A stretch of 28,887 nt of DNA from Lachnospiraceae bacterium (GCA_017542725.1 JAFXWR010000189.1:1-28887); one strand, 5' to 3'; shown: positions 1-8,172, counted from the first letter of the stretch. Numbers and translations: made by a program. The notes: generated by a model not told the origin, from the letters alone.

Positions 1-34
1 AATTAAAAATATTTTAGTTAATATTTTATAAAAT

Positions 35-1702
35 ATGTTTATTTATTTCATATTTTTATTTATTTCTAAATTATCTATATCTAAATTTACTTGTATTGAA
101 GGAGAAAATAAATGTCTAAAATGCAATCCAGTTACTAAATTATGTGTAAAATGTGAAAAAGAAATATATTCCCCAGATGCAAACGGTGGCTGTGAAAATT
201 CAAGAAAATGTATTTTAGGTTATAACCATTGTTATGAATGTAATGACGAAGGAAATTTATGCAAAATATGTGAAGAGGGTTATTTTCCAGATGAAAATGG
301 TGGTTGTACATATACTTTAAATTGTGAAATATCATATCAAGGTCAATGTCTTCAATGTAAAGAAAATTTTATTTTAATAGGAGAAAATGGTTATTTAAGT
401 AATGGAATTAAAATTTGTAAATCAATTTTTTCATAAGATATATTAAATTGCTTAGAAGTAAATATGGATAATGGTATTTGTGAAAAATGTGAAGAAGGGT
501 ATTATCTAACTAAAAATGATAAAAAATGTAATAAAATAGAAAACTGTTATTCTTCCAAATATGGCGTATGTCAGAGATGTATAGACTGGTACTATTTAGA
601 CAGAAGTGAACAAAAATGCAAAGAACAACATGATATATTTTTTTATTGCAAAGAATCATATGATGGTAAAAAATGCGATGTTTGCACTGATGATCATTAT
701 TTAGATAAATATAATATATGTGTTGCAACAAATTATTGTTTAAGAGGTACTGAAGGACTATGTGAAAAATGCATTGAAGGATATTATCTTACCAAAGATA
801 GAAATTATTGTACCACCACAAAAAATTGTTTTTATGGTAATAGTGATTTTGGTGTATGTTATTCTTGTAATGATAAATATTGTTTAGATTCAAAAGATTT
901 TCAATGTAAATCAAACCAAGAAGATAACGAATTAAAATATTGTGCTTTTGCCAATGAAATATGTTATATTTGTATTGAAGATTATTTTTTAGGAGTTGAT
1001 CACAAATGTTCCCCTAGTAAACATTGTGAAATAATAGAAAATGGTAAATGTAGAAAATGTGTAAATGGATATTTTTTCGGATTAGATTATAAATGTACAA
1101 ATGTTGAACATTGTATTTATTCTAATCCCGATCCTTATTTTGATGAGTGCTATGAATGTGAAGACAATTATTATTACAATATAAAAACTAAAAAATGTGA
1201 AAAAGCCGAAGGGATATTTAAAAATTGTAAAAGAGGAGATGATGAATTTTATTGTTTTGCTTGCAAAAATGATTTTTACTTAAATCAAACTGATCATTTA
1301 TGTTATAGTAATAATGATTCAAATTTAACTGGAGGTTTATATAAATGTGCTGAAACTGACTCTTTGGCTGAAGGATGTATAAGATGCATAGAGGGATATT
1401 ATATAGGAAGAAAAGATCATAATTGCTCATCTATTGAGGGATGTATTTTGTCAGAAAATGTAGATAAATGTCTTGAATGTGATGAATTTTATAGTTATAA
1501 TGTAAAAACAGGAAGATGTGAAGTAAATGATAGAATTATAAGTGAGGAAAAAAAATTTTATTATAGATGTAATATAACTAATAAAGAAGGAAATGGATGT
1601 GAATTTTGTATTGATGGATATGAGGCGGATAAAAATGGAATTTGTGTTGATAAAGAACATTGTGTAGAAACAAATGGAGACGGGAGTTGTAAAAAATGTC
1701 AA
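35..1702 (+). CDS. Protist-type secreted cysteine-rich CxxC-repeat protein, 3' end lost at junction, one internal TAA
   Basis: The reading frame opens with a hydrophobic signal peptide (MFIYFIFLFISKLSISKFTC) and continues as a chain of cysteine-rich modules. I count 18 CxxC motifs (for example CLKC, CVKC, CEKC, CRKC), most followed by an aromatic GYY/GYF-type segment and a further Cys. This architecture is typical of surface or secreted proteins of anaerobic protists (Entamoeba, trichomonad or diplomonad Cys-rich families); the exact family is not recognised. No membrane anchor is seen because the 3' end is missing. The frame is broken by TAA at 434-436, yet the same frame continues at once with the same module pattern to the junction near 1700, so this is one gene with either a nonsense codon or a reassigned stop. 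Base composition is clearly more AT-rich than the DNA after 1702, and there is no Shine-Dalgarno site before the ATG. The frame runs on to a TGA at 1730-1732, but that tail is bacterial DNA read in the wrong frame. Confidence 0.72.
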
Positions 1703-1712
1703 AACTCCAAGA
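1697..1712. other. Junction between protist-like and bacterial DNA
   Basis: Up to about 1702 the sequence encodes the protist CxxC repeat protein; its last module ends CKKC at 1688-1699. From about 1704, in a different frame, it encodes the middle of a bacterial xanthine dehydrogenase molybdenum subunit (TPRISHCHIE, matching the family's conserved HCH-E region). Neither protein is complete across the join. The exact base cannot be placed because the junction is A-rich. An assembly or amplification chimera is the simplest reading. Confidence 0.8.
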
Positions 1713-3449
1713 ATATCACATTGTCATATTGAACTTCCTATTTCATATGCTTATGTTGATGCAAATGGAAAAGTAACAGTAGTTGCATCAACTCAACTCC
1801 CACATATTTGTCGTCGTGTTGTTGCACAAGCGCTTAACATTCCTTGGGGTAAAGTTAGAGTAATTAAGCCGTATATTGGTGGTGGCTTTGGCAATAAGCA
1901 AGATATGTTATATGAGCCTCTTAATGCTTGGCTTTCAGTTAAATGTGGTGGGAAACCAGTAATGCTTGAGATACCAAGAGAAGAAACTATGGTAGGCACA
2001 AGAACAAGACATCCAATGGATGGAGATGTAAGAGGTCTCGCAACAAAAGATGGAAAACTTTTATGTAGAGAGTTAATAAATTATAGTACCAATGGTGGAT
2101 ATGCAGCACATGGTCACAGTATCACAGCAAAGTGTGCAGGAATATTCCAAAACTTATATAAAAATCCTCTTGGGGTAAATTCAGAGGCTTATACTGTATG
2201 GACAAATGCGCCAACATCTGCTGCTATGCGTGCTTATGGCGTACCACAGGCTGTGTCATTTGCAGAGACATTAACTGATGATATTTGCGTAAAAGGTGGA
2301 TTTGATCCATTAAAATTTAGAATGGATAATCTCTGTGATGAAAATCTTAAAGCTGGCGGAGTAGAGTTTTATACTTATGGATTAAAGAAATGTCTTGAGA
2401 TAGGTTCTAAAAAAATTGATTGGGAAAAGAAGAGAGAAGAATATAAAAATCAGACAGGACCTATAAGAAGAGGTGTAGGAATGTGCTGCTTCATATATCA
2501 GACAGCAGTTGCTCCTATAGCACTTGAGACTGCTTCAGTTCGTATGATATTAAATCAAGATGGCTCTATGCAGTTATCAATAGGTGCAACAGAAATTGGT
2601 CAAGGTGCTGACACAGTATTTACTCAAATCGCTGCTGAGTCAACTGGCATAAGTCCAGATAAAGTTTTCGTGATGAGTATGCAAGATACAGATATTACAC
2701 CTTTTGATACAGGTGCCTATGGTTCAAGACAAACATATGTAACTGGAAATGCAATTAAAGAATGTGGAATATTATTTAAGAAGAAAATTTGCGAGTATGC
2801 ACTTAGTATGGAAGAAGAAAAATCACTCACCGGAAAAAAACTTGAAGACCTTGATGTTTATGAGAATCATGTTATAGATAAGAATACAAAAGAAAAATTA
2901 GTTTCACTCGAAAAATTATCTACGACAGCATTTTATTCTTTTACCAATAATCAACATATAACAGCCGAGAAGACTACAGATATTCACACAAATACATTTG
3001 CATCAGGTTGCACATTTGCTGATATAGAAGTTGATATGCCACTTGGCATTATAAATGTAAAAGATATAATAAGTGTTCATGATTCAGGAACTTTAATAAA
3101 TCCAGCACTTGCCACAGCACAAGTTCATGGTGGTATGTCAATGAGTCTTGGTTATGGTATGAGTGAAGAGTTTATATTGGACCCTAAAACAGGAAAACCA
3201 TATAACAATAATCTTTTAGATTATAAAATACCAACTGCTATGGACTCACCAGATTTCAAAGTTGAGTTCGTAGTTATGAAAGACCCAACAGGTGGTTATG
3301 GCAACAAGGCTCTCGGTGAACCACCTACAGTTGCTCCAGCAGTAGCAGTTAGAAATGCAGTATTAAATGCTACAGGAATCGGCTTTAATGAATTTCCACT
3401 CACAGCCCAAAGACTTGTGCATGAGTTTAAAGAGAAGGGGATGATTTAA
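1701..3449 (+). CDS. xdhA: Xanthine dehydrogenase molybdopterin-binding subunit XdhA, 5' truncated
   Basis: This is the catalytic molybdenum subunit of a three-subunit xanthine dehydrogenase, which hydroxylates hypoxanthine or xanthine in the cytoplasm. The visible 582 codons cover the molybdopterin domains: KPYIGGGFGNKQD, AMRAYGVPQAVSFAET, GATEIGQGADTVFTQ, the late GSRQTYVTGNAI segment, and the C-terminal GNKALGEPPTVAPAV that carries the catalytic Glu of molybdenum hydroxylases. Family members are about 750 residues, so roughly the first 190 residues are missing, cut off by the junction near 1702. The ATG at 1674 lies in the foreign DNA and is only in frame by chance. The partner genes xdhB and xdhC follow downstream after a MOSC gene. 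The sequence strongly resembles E. coli XdhA as I remember it. The gene stops at TAA and is followed by a tandem repeat. Confidence 0.93.
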   Translation, partial: KTPRISHCHIELPISYAYVDANGKVTVVASTQLPHICRRVVAQALNIPWGKVRVIKPYIGGGFGNKQDMLYEPLNAWLSVKCGGKPVMLEIPREETMVGTRTRHPMDGDVRGLATKDGKLLCRELINYSTNGGYAAHGHSITAKCAGIFQNLYKNPLGVNSEAYTVWTNAPTSAAMRAYGVPQAVSFAETLTDDICVKGGFDPLKFRMDNLCDENLKAGGVEFYTYGLKKCLEIGSKKIDWEKKREEYKNQTGPIRRGVGMCCFIYQTAVAPIALETASVRMILNQDGSMQLSIGATEIGQGADTVFTQIAAESTGISPDKVFVMSMQDTDITPFDTGAYGSRQTYVTGNAIKECGILFKKKICEYALSMEEEKSLTGKKLEDLDVYENHVIDKNTKEKLVSLEKLSTTAFYSFTNNQHITAEKTTDIHTNTFASGCTFADIEVDMPLGIINVKDIISVHDSGTLINPALATAQVHGGMSMSLGYGMSEEFILDPKTGKPYNNNLLDYKIPTAMDSPDFKVEFVVMKDPTGGYGNKALGEPPTVAPAVAVRNAVLNATGIGFNEFPLTAQRLVHEFKEKGMI

Positions 3450-3451
3450 TC

Positions 3452-3540
3452 ATAGAGATGAGCATTGCGAGCCTGCAAATCGTAGATGCGAACGCTTGCG
3501 AGCCTGCAAATCGTAGGGGCGAACGCTTGCGGAGCCCGTA
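3452..3540 (+). repeat. Three degenerate tandem copies of the ~31-bp GTAGGGGCGA repeat
   Basis: Just after xdhA lie three head-to-tail units (about 3452-3481, 3482-3512 and 3513-3540). Each carries a GCGA(AC)GCTTGCG-type core and ends with gcctgcaaatc or, in the last unit, gcccg. The first copy is the most decayed. The third starts gtaggggcgaacgcttgcgg and is nearly identical to the copy at 4021. Together with 3541-3580 this fills the xdhA-MOSC intergenic gap. GGGC and GCCC at the ends of a unit can pair, so each unit may fold as a small hairpin. Confidence 0.85.
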
Positions 3541-3580
3541 TTAAGAAAAGGGAAAATATTAAATTGTAAGGACAAATATT

Positions 3581-4024
3581 ATGTGCAATAAGTCAAAAGT
3601 TTTAGCAGTATGTGTAAGTGAAAAGAAAGGCATAGTAAAACACGCTGTTGACTTTGTAGAAGTTAATGACAAAGGAATAGTTGGCGATGCTCATAGTGGA
3701 GATTGGCATAGACAAGTTAGTCTTTTAAGCATTGACAGTGTAAATAAAATGCAGTCAAAGATTAGTTTTGAACTTAAACCTGGAGCATTTGCAGAAAACA
3801 TATTAATAGATACGGGCATAGTTTTATATGAATTAAAAATAGGTCAGAGAATGAAAGTTGGAGACTGCACTTTAGAAGTAACTCAAATTGGTAAAGAGTG
3901 TCATGCAAGTTGTGAGATAAGAAAAATTACTGGAGATTGTGTGATGCCAAGAGAAGGAATATTTACAAAAGTGATTACTGGTGGAAAAATTAAGCCAGGT
4001 GATGAAGTAGAATTGTTATCGTAG
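3581..4024 (+). CDS. MOSC domain protein in molybdenum hydroxylase operon
   Basis: A 147-residue stand-alone MOSC domain, related to the C-terminal domain of molybdenum cofactor sulfurase. MOSC proteins bind molybdenum cofactor or handle sulfur for metallo-clusters. The visible features are an N-terminal strand (VLAVCVSEKKGIVKH), the GIVGDAHSGDWHRQVSLL segment typical of the fold, and a conserved Cys in GKECHASCEI. It sits between xdhA and xdhB, which suggests a role in finishing or sulfurating (possibly selenating) the Mo cofactor of the dehydrogenase; that role is inference. An AAGGA site precedes the ATG. Its TAG stop is the TAG of the GTAGGGG repeat that begins at 4021, so the original 3' end may have been trimmed or replaced by the repeat. 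Confidence 0.85.
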   Translation: MCNKSKVLAVCVSEKKGIVKHAVDFVEVNDKGIVGDAHSGDWHRQVSLLSIDSVNKMQSKISFELKPGAFAENILIDTGIVLYELKIGQRMKVGDCTLEVTQIGKECHASCEIRKITGDCVMPREGIFTKVITGGKIKPGDEVELLS

Positions 4025-4046
4025 GGGCGAACGCTTGCGGAACCCG
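4021..4046 (+). repeat. GTAGGGG repeat copy supplying the MOSC stop codon
   Basis: This 26-bp copy starts gtaggggcgaacgcttgcgg and ends aacccg, nearly identical to 3513-3538. Its TAG (4022-4024) is the stop of the MOSC gene, and its end abuts the AAAGGAG ribosome-binding site of xdhB. The whole intergenic spacer is therefore the repeat plus one Shine-Dalgarno site. Confidence 0.85.
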
Positions 4047-4058
4047 AAAGGAGTATAA

Positions 4059-4955
4059 ATGTTTGATGTAAGTTTTGTTTACGAGGCGAAGGATGTAAAA
4101 GATGCGATTAAAAAACTAGTTGAGAATGAAAATTCTGAGATAGTGAGTGGTGGCACTGATGTTTTAATTCGCGTTCGTGAAGGTAAAGATGCAGGTATGG
4201 GACTTGTATCAATCCATAATATTGCAGAACTAAAAGGAGTTAAACAAGACAGTAGTGGCAATATAATCATTGGTGCAGGAACTTGTTTTTATGATATTAC
4301 TCATAATGAGATAATACAAAAATATATTCCATCACTTGGCGAGGCAGTAAATACTGTGGGAGGACCTCAGATCAGACAAACTGGAACCATCGGTGGAAAT
4401 ATTTGTAATGGTGCAACTTCTGCTGACTCAGCTTCTACTATGACTGCATTACAGACTGACATTGTACTTGAAGGACCAAATGGTGAGAGAGTAGTTAATA
4501 TAAAAGATTTTTATACAGGCCCTGGAAAAACTGTTCGTGATAGATGCGAAGTTTGCAAGCACTTCGTAATTAAGAAAGAAAATTTTGAAAATTATTATGG
4601 ATATTATTTTAAATATGGAAAGAGAAAATCACTTGAGATAGCAACACTTGGTTGTTCAGTTCTTGTGAAATTAAATGGCGCAAAAGATGCTATAGAAGAT
4701 GTAAAAATTGCCTATGGGGTTGCAGCACCAACGCCAAGTAGAGCATATAAGGCAGAAGAATTTGCTAAAGGGAAAAAACTTAATGATAAGACATTGCTTG
4801 ATGAATTTGCAAAACTTGCACTTGAAGAAATGAAACCAAGAGATAGTTGGCGTGCAAGTAAAGAGTTCAGAGAACAACTCATAAAAGAAATGGCAAAAAG
4901 ATCACTTGTAAATTCAATAAGAAGAGCAGGAGGTAGGATAGAATATTATGTCTAA
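4059..4955 (+). CDS. xdhB: Xanthine dehydrogenase FAD-binding subunit XdhB
   Basis: A 298-residue FAD subunit of the CO dehydrogenase/xanthine dehydrogenase medium-chain family. It would pass electrons from the [2Fe-2S] subunit to NAD or another acceptor. The first FAD-binding motif is EIVSGGTDVLIRVREG near residue 29, and IGAGTCFYDITHN and the pyrophosphate-binding TGTIGGNICNGATSADSAS follow around residue 110. The C-terminal part is the usual CO_deh_flav_C domain, with APTPSRAYKAEE then RASKEFREQLI. The length is normal. An AAAGGAG site lies just before the ATG at the end of a GTAGGGG repeat. The gene overlaps xdhC by 8 bases, so the two are probably translationally coupled. Confidence 0.95.
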   Translation: MFDVSFVYEAKDVKDAIKKLVENENSEIVSGGTDVLIRVREGKDAGMGLVSIHNIAELKGVKQDSSGNIIIGAGTCFYDITHNEIIQKYIPSLGEAVNTVGGPQIRQTGTIGGNICNGATSADSASTMTALQTDIVLEGPNGERVVNIKDFYTGPGKTVRDRCEVCKHFVIKKENFENYYGYYFKYGKRKSLEIATLGCSVLVKLNGAKDAIEDVKIAYGVAAPTPSRAYKAEEFAKGKKLNDKTLLDEFAKLALEEMKPRDSWRASKEFREQLIKEMAKRSLVNSIRRAGGRIEYYV

Positions 4956-5547
4956 GAAAATAATTACACTCCATGTAAATGGAAAAGATAGGGAAGTAGC
5001 AGTTGATGAGAGAGAGTCTTTATATGAGACTCTTAGAAATGAATTGAGACTTACATCAATTAAAAAAGGTTGTGAGGTTGGCGAGTGCGGAGCCTGCTCA
5101 GTCCTTTTAAATGGAAAATGTGTCGACAGTTGTATCTATCTTACTGTATGGGCTCAAGGGAAAGATATAGTAACGGTTGAAGGTTTAAAAGATGAAACAA
5201 ATGGTGATATAACTGATGTCCAAAAAGAATTTATAAAGCAGGCTGCAGTTCAATGTGGTTTCTGTACACCAGGATTTATTCTAAAAGCTGTTGAGATAGT
5301 AGGTGCAAACAAGCCATACACTAGAGATGAAATTAAAGAACTTATTACCGGTAACCTTTGCCGTTGCACAGGTTACATGAATATAGTTACTGCAATTGAG
5401 CATGTTATAAAACACAATATGGATAAACTTGGCATTCCTTATGAAGTGCAACCTTCAACAACTTCATTTGATATACCAGATGAAGAAAAAGAAAAAATGC
5501 TTGAAGGAATACTTGCTATGCAAAACAATGATGTGACAAAAGCGTAG
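4948..5547 (+). CDS. xdhC: Xanthine dehydrogenase [2Fe-2S] subunit XdhC
   Basis: A small iron-sulfur subunit of 199 residues with two [2Fe-2S] clusters that carry electrons from the Mo site to FAD. The ferredoxin-type cluster uses C42, C47, C50 (GCEVGECGAC) and C58 or C62. The second uses CGFCTPGF and CRCTGY further on. Family members are usually about 155-165 residues. Here there is an acidic tail of roughly 35 residues after the helical domain (from VQPSTTSFDIPDEEKEKM on) whose role is unknown. It begins inside the last codons of xdhB, with AGGAGGT about 13 bases upstream of the ATG. Its TAG stop is the TAG of a short GTAGGGG repeat. Confidence 0.95.
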   Translation: MSKKIITLHVNGKDREVAVDERESLYETLRNELRLTSIKKGCEVGECGACSVLLNGKCVDSCIYLTVWAQGKDIVTVEGLKDETNGDITDVQKEFIKQAAVQCGFCTPGFILKAVEIVGANKPYTRDEIKELITGNLCRCTGYMNIVTAIEHVIKHNMDKLGIPYEVQPSTTSFDIPDEEKEKMLEGILAMQNNDVTKA

Positions 5548-5558
5548 GGGCAAGCCCG
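5544..5558 (+). repeat. Short GTAGGGG repeat derivative between xdhC and ssnA
   Basis: gtaggggcaagcccg looks like the GTAGGGG repeat with the inner part deleted, leaving the two pairing ends. Its TAG is the xdhC stop codon, and it runs directly into the AAGGAGG ribosome-binding site of ssnA. The flank cccgaaggagg closely resembles cccgaaaggag at 4043. Confidence 0.7.
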
Positions 5559-5571
5559 AAGGAGGAAAGTT

Positions 5572-6903
5572 ATGATTCTAGTATTTAATGGAAGAGTAGT
5601 AACAAGAGATGAAAAAAATCCACTCATAAATAGTGGTGCTGTAGCAATTGATGGAAACAAGATTGTAGAAGTTGGAGATAGCAGTGCGCTTAAATCTAAA
5701 TATGGAAATGCAGATATGATAGATGCTAAGGGGGCTGTTGTTATGCCAGCATTTATCAATATGCATGAACACATCTATTCTGCCCTTGCAAGAGGTCTAA
5801 ATATTAAAGGCTATGTTGCAAAAGATTTCCTTACTATATTAGACGGTTTGTGGTGGACACTCGATAGAAATCTTGACAATGAATTTACAAAACTTTCTGC
5901 AACTCAAACTTACATAGAATCTATTAAAAACGGTTGCACAACTACATTTGACCACCATGCTTCATTTGGTGAGATAGATGGTTCACTTGATGCGATTGAA
6001 GAGGCTGCAAGAGAACTTGGTGTTCGTTCAGTTCTTTGCTATGAAATTTCTGATAGAGATGGAATGGAAAAATCTAAAAAGTCTGTTCTTGAAAATTCTC
6101 GTTTTATTAAAAAGACATTAAAGAATAATGATGATTTTATAAAAGCTATGTGTGGTATGCACGCTCAATTTACTATTTCAGATGAGACTTTTGAGTTTGC
6201 TCGTAGCGAGACACCAAAGGAAGTTGGCTTCCACATCCACGTTGCTGAAGGTATAGAAGACTTACACGATTGCTTAAAGAAACATGGTAAGAGAATAGTG
6301 GATAGACTAGATGATTTTGACATTTTGGGACCTAAGTCACTTCTCGCTCATTGCATTTATATAAATTCTCATGAGATGGATAGAATAAAAGAGACAGACA
6401 CTATGGTAGTTCATAATCCAGAGAGCAATATGGGTAATGCATGTGGATGTCCTCCAACTATGGAAATAGTTCATAGAGGAATCTTGACTGGCCTTGGAAC
6501 TGATGGTTACACTCACGATATGACTGAGTCATATAAGGTTGCAAATATTTTACATAAACATCATTTATGCACTGGAACTGCTGCTTGGGCAGAAGTTCCT
6601 CAGATGCTTTTTGAAAATAATGCAAAGATGGCTAATCGTTATTTTGATATTCCACTTGGAAAATTAAAAGAGGGCTATGCTGCAGATGTAATAGTTACTG
6701 ATTACTATGCTCATACTCCAATGGATGAGACGAATATCAATGGCAATATTTTATTTGGTATGAGTGGACGCTCAGTAGTAACTACTATTGGAAATGGTAA
6801 AATTTTGATGAAAGATAGAGTTCTTACAATGCTTGATGAGCAAAAGACTCTTGCTGACATTGCTGAGAAAACTAAAAAGTTATGGTCTAAAATTAATAAA
6901 TAA
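5572..6903 (+). CDS. ssnA: Putative aminohydrolase SsnA
   Basis: A 443-residue metal-dependent amidohydrolase of the SsnA group, which is found beside ygfK and selenium-dependent molybdenum hydroxylases in many purine-degrading bacteria. The exact substrate is unknown; a purine-pathway deamination or ring hydrolysis is presumed. The metal-binding HxH is seen in INMHEHIYSALARG (around residue 65). Later metal and substrate residues are in TTFDHHASFG, GFHIHVAEG and GLGTDGYTHDM. The length is normal for the family. A strong AAGGAGG lies a few bases before the ATG. It is the last purine gene before a block of five unrelated genes. Confidence 0.9.
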   Translation: MILVFNGRVVTRDEKNPLINSGAVAIDGNKIVEVGDSSALKSKYGNADMIDAKGAVVMPAFINMHEHIYSALARGLNIKGYVAKDFLTILDGLWWTLDRNLDNEFTKLSATQTYIESIKNGCTTTFDHHASFGEIDGSLDAIEEAARELGVRSVLCYEISDRDGMEKSKKSVLENSRFIKKTLKNNDDFIKAMCGMHAQFTISDETFEFARSETPKEVGFHIHVAEGIEDLHDCLKKHGKRIVDRLDDFDILGPKSLLAHCIYINSHEMDRIKETDTMVVHNPESNMGNACGCPPTMEIVHRGILTGLGTDGYTHDMTESYKVANILHKHHLCTGTAAWAEVPQMLFENNAKMANRYFDIPLGKLKEGYAADVIVTDYYAHTPMDETNINGNILFGMSGRSVVTTIGNGKILMKDRVLTMLDEQKTLADIAEKTKKLWSKINK

Positions 6904-6959
6904 AGAGCATAAGTTAAAATTATATGTTTTATAAATTACGTATATAAAAGGAGAAAAGT

Positions 6960-7436
6960 ATGGATTTTTCAAAGTTAATCAACAAAGCAAAAGAAATAGC
7001 AAACGATAGTACTGCAAGAGAAACAGTTAAAAAAATTGCAAATAGTGATGCAGTTAAAAAAGCAGTAAAAAAGGTTGCAGATAATAAAAATATTAAAAAT
7101 GTACAAAAGACAGTGACGAAAGCTGCAAAAGCAGTTGGGATTGATGCAAATACAATACTAACTTATGCTTTAAAAAATAAAGCCGTAATGGATGTACTTA
7201 TTAAATTGGGACTAAAAAAAGAAAGTGACCCAGCTTCAAGTGCAGTTCAAAAGCTTGTTGGAAGTCTTAAAAGCACAATTAATAAGGCTACTGGTGTAAA
7301 ACTTGAAGATAAGTCATTTGGAAGTGCAGTAAGTAAAATTCTTAGTGCTGATAAAGTTAAAGAAAAACTTGAGGATGCTGTAGGAAAAGGTGTACCAGCA
7401 TTTATAAAGAAAGCAGTATCAGAATATATATCTTAA
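6960..7436 (+). CDS. Lysine-rich helical protein of unknown function
   Basis: I do not recognise this 158-residue protein. About one residue in five is Lys, and there is no Cys, Trp or His. The N-terminal half is made of short amphipathic stretches of similar type (KKIANSDAVKKAVKKVADN, NVQKTVTKAAKAV), suggesting a helical, possibly nucleic-acid- or membrane-associating protein. A second part (from about residue 85) has LVGSLKSTINKATGVKLEDK and a C-terminal helix ending AFIKKAVSEYIS. There is no signal peptide or clear membrane segment. A good AAAAGGAG site precedes the ATG, supporting a real gene. It is the first of five genes that interrupt the purine cluster. Confidence 0.75.
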   Translation: MDFSKLINKAKEIANDSTARETVKKIANSDAVKKAVKKVADNKNIKNVQKTVTKAAKAVGIDANTILTYALKNKAVMDVLIKLGLKKESDPASSAVQKLVGSLKSTINKATGVKLEDKSFGSAVSKILSADKVKEKLEDAVGKGVPAFIKKAVSEYIS

Positions 7437-7467
7437 AAATATATAATGTTTTATTTAAGAATTATAT

Positions 7468-8142
7468 ATGATAAAAAGTAGGACAGGACAATTAATTTTT
7501 CAATCTATTTATATAGGAATAGCAATTATTGCGATTCTTGCGAGTCTTGGTTTGTTTGAAATGACTTATAGATGGGATTTTTATGTACACTTTACGAATC
7601 TAAGTAATTATTTATGTGCGATTTTCATGTTCTTAGAACTTCGCGATACTGCAAAGAAAAATATAGATAGTTATGTGACAACATATCCTATGGTGAAATT
7701 TGTTGCACTTCTTTCAATATTGCTAACTTTTATAATATATAATTTTGTTTTAGCTAAAAGAAGGGATATAAAAGATAGCTTCGTGGTAGCGAGCGTTACA
7801 CTACATATGATATTGCCGTTAATGTTTACATTTGATTATATCTTGTTTTACGAACACGGCAAAGTAAAATGGTATTATCCAATTGTATCGACAGTATTTC
7901 CACTTCTATATGCTGCATTTATATATGTACATGCTGCAATTCGTAATTTTGACTCAAGCATATATTATCCAGGTAGAAATGATCCATTTATCTATCCATA
8001 TTTCTTTTTGAATTTAGATAAATATGGGGTGGTAAGAGTGATAACTAACATAGTGATAATACTAATTGCGTTTGTTGTATTTGGAAATGTTATAGTTCTG
8101 ATTGATAAATTATTAGGTAAGGTAATTAATAAAAAAGTATAG
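7468..8142 (+). CDS. Pr6Pr-type six-helix membrane protein
   Basis: A 224-residue integral membrane protein with about six hydrophobic segments (roughly residues 8-29, 38-58, 75-94, 104-127, 134-155 and 187-213). The pattern TYRWDFYVHFTNLSNYLCA after helix 1, the mid-protein SVTLHMILPLMFTFDYILF and the late PFIYPYFFLNLDKYG match the Pr6Pr (FAR-17a/AIG1-like) family, whose members in Firmicutes have no settled function. The start lacks a strong Shine-Dalgarno site. The 31-base gap to the preceding gene suggests cotranscription. Confidence 0.75.
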   Translation: MIKSRTGQLIFQSIYIGIAIIAILASLGLFEMTYRWDFYVHFTNLSNYLCAIFMFLELRDTAKKNIDSYVTTYPMVKFVALLSILLTFIIYNFVLAKRRDIKDSFVVASVTLHMILPLMFTFDYILFYEHGKVKWYYPIVSTVFPLLYAAFIYVHAAIRNFDSSIYYPGRNDPFIYPYFFLNLDKYGVVRVITNIVIILIAFVVFGNVIVLIDKLLGKVINKKV

Positions 8143-8172
8143 ATTTATAGAGGGGTTTATTGAAAAATAGTT

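Noticed and set aside
1674..1703. An ATG at 1674 that would extend xdhA upstream
   Set aside because: Those codons come from the protist CxxC repeat read in another frame, so they are not xdhA sequence.
464..1732. A separate protist gene starting at 464
   Set aside because: It is in the same frame as the part before the TAA, has no signal peptide, and its first module is the continuation of the preceding repeat.
3452..3540. CRISPR array from the tandem GTAGGGG units
   Set aside because: The units are directly adjacent with no unique spacers and are degenerate. The same unit occurs singly elsewhere, as in dispersed palindromic repeats.
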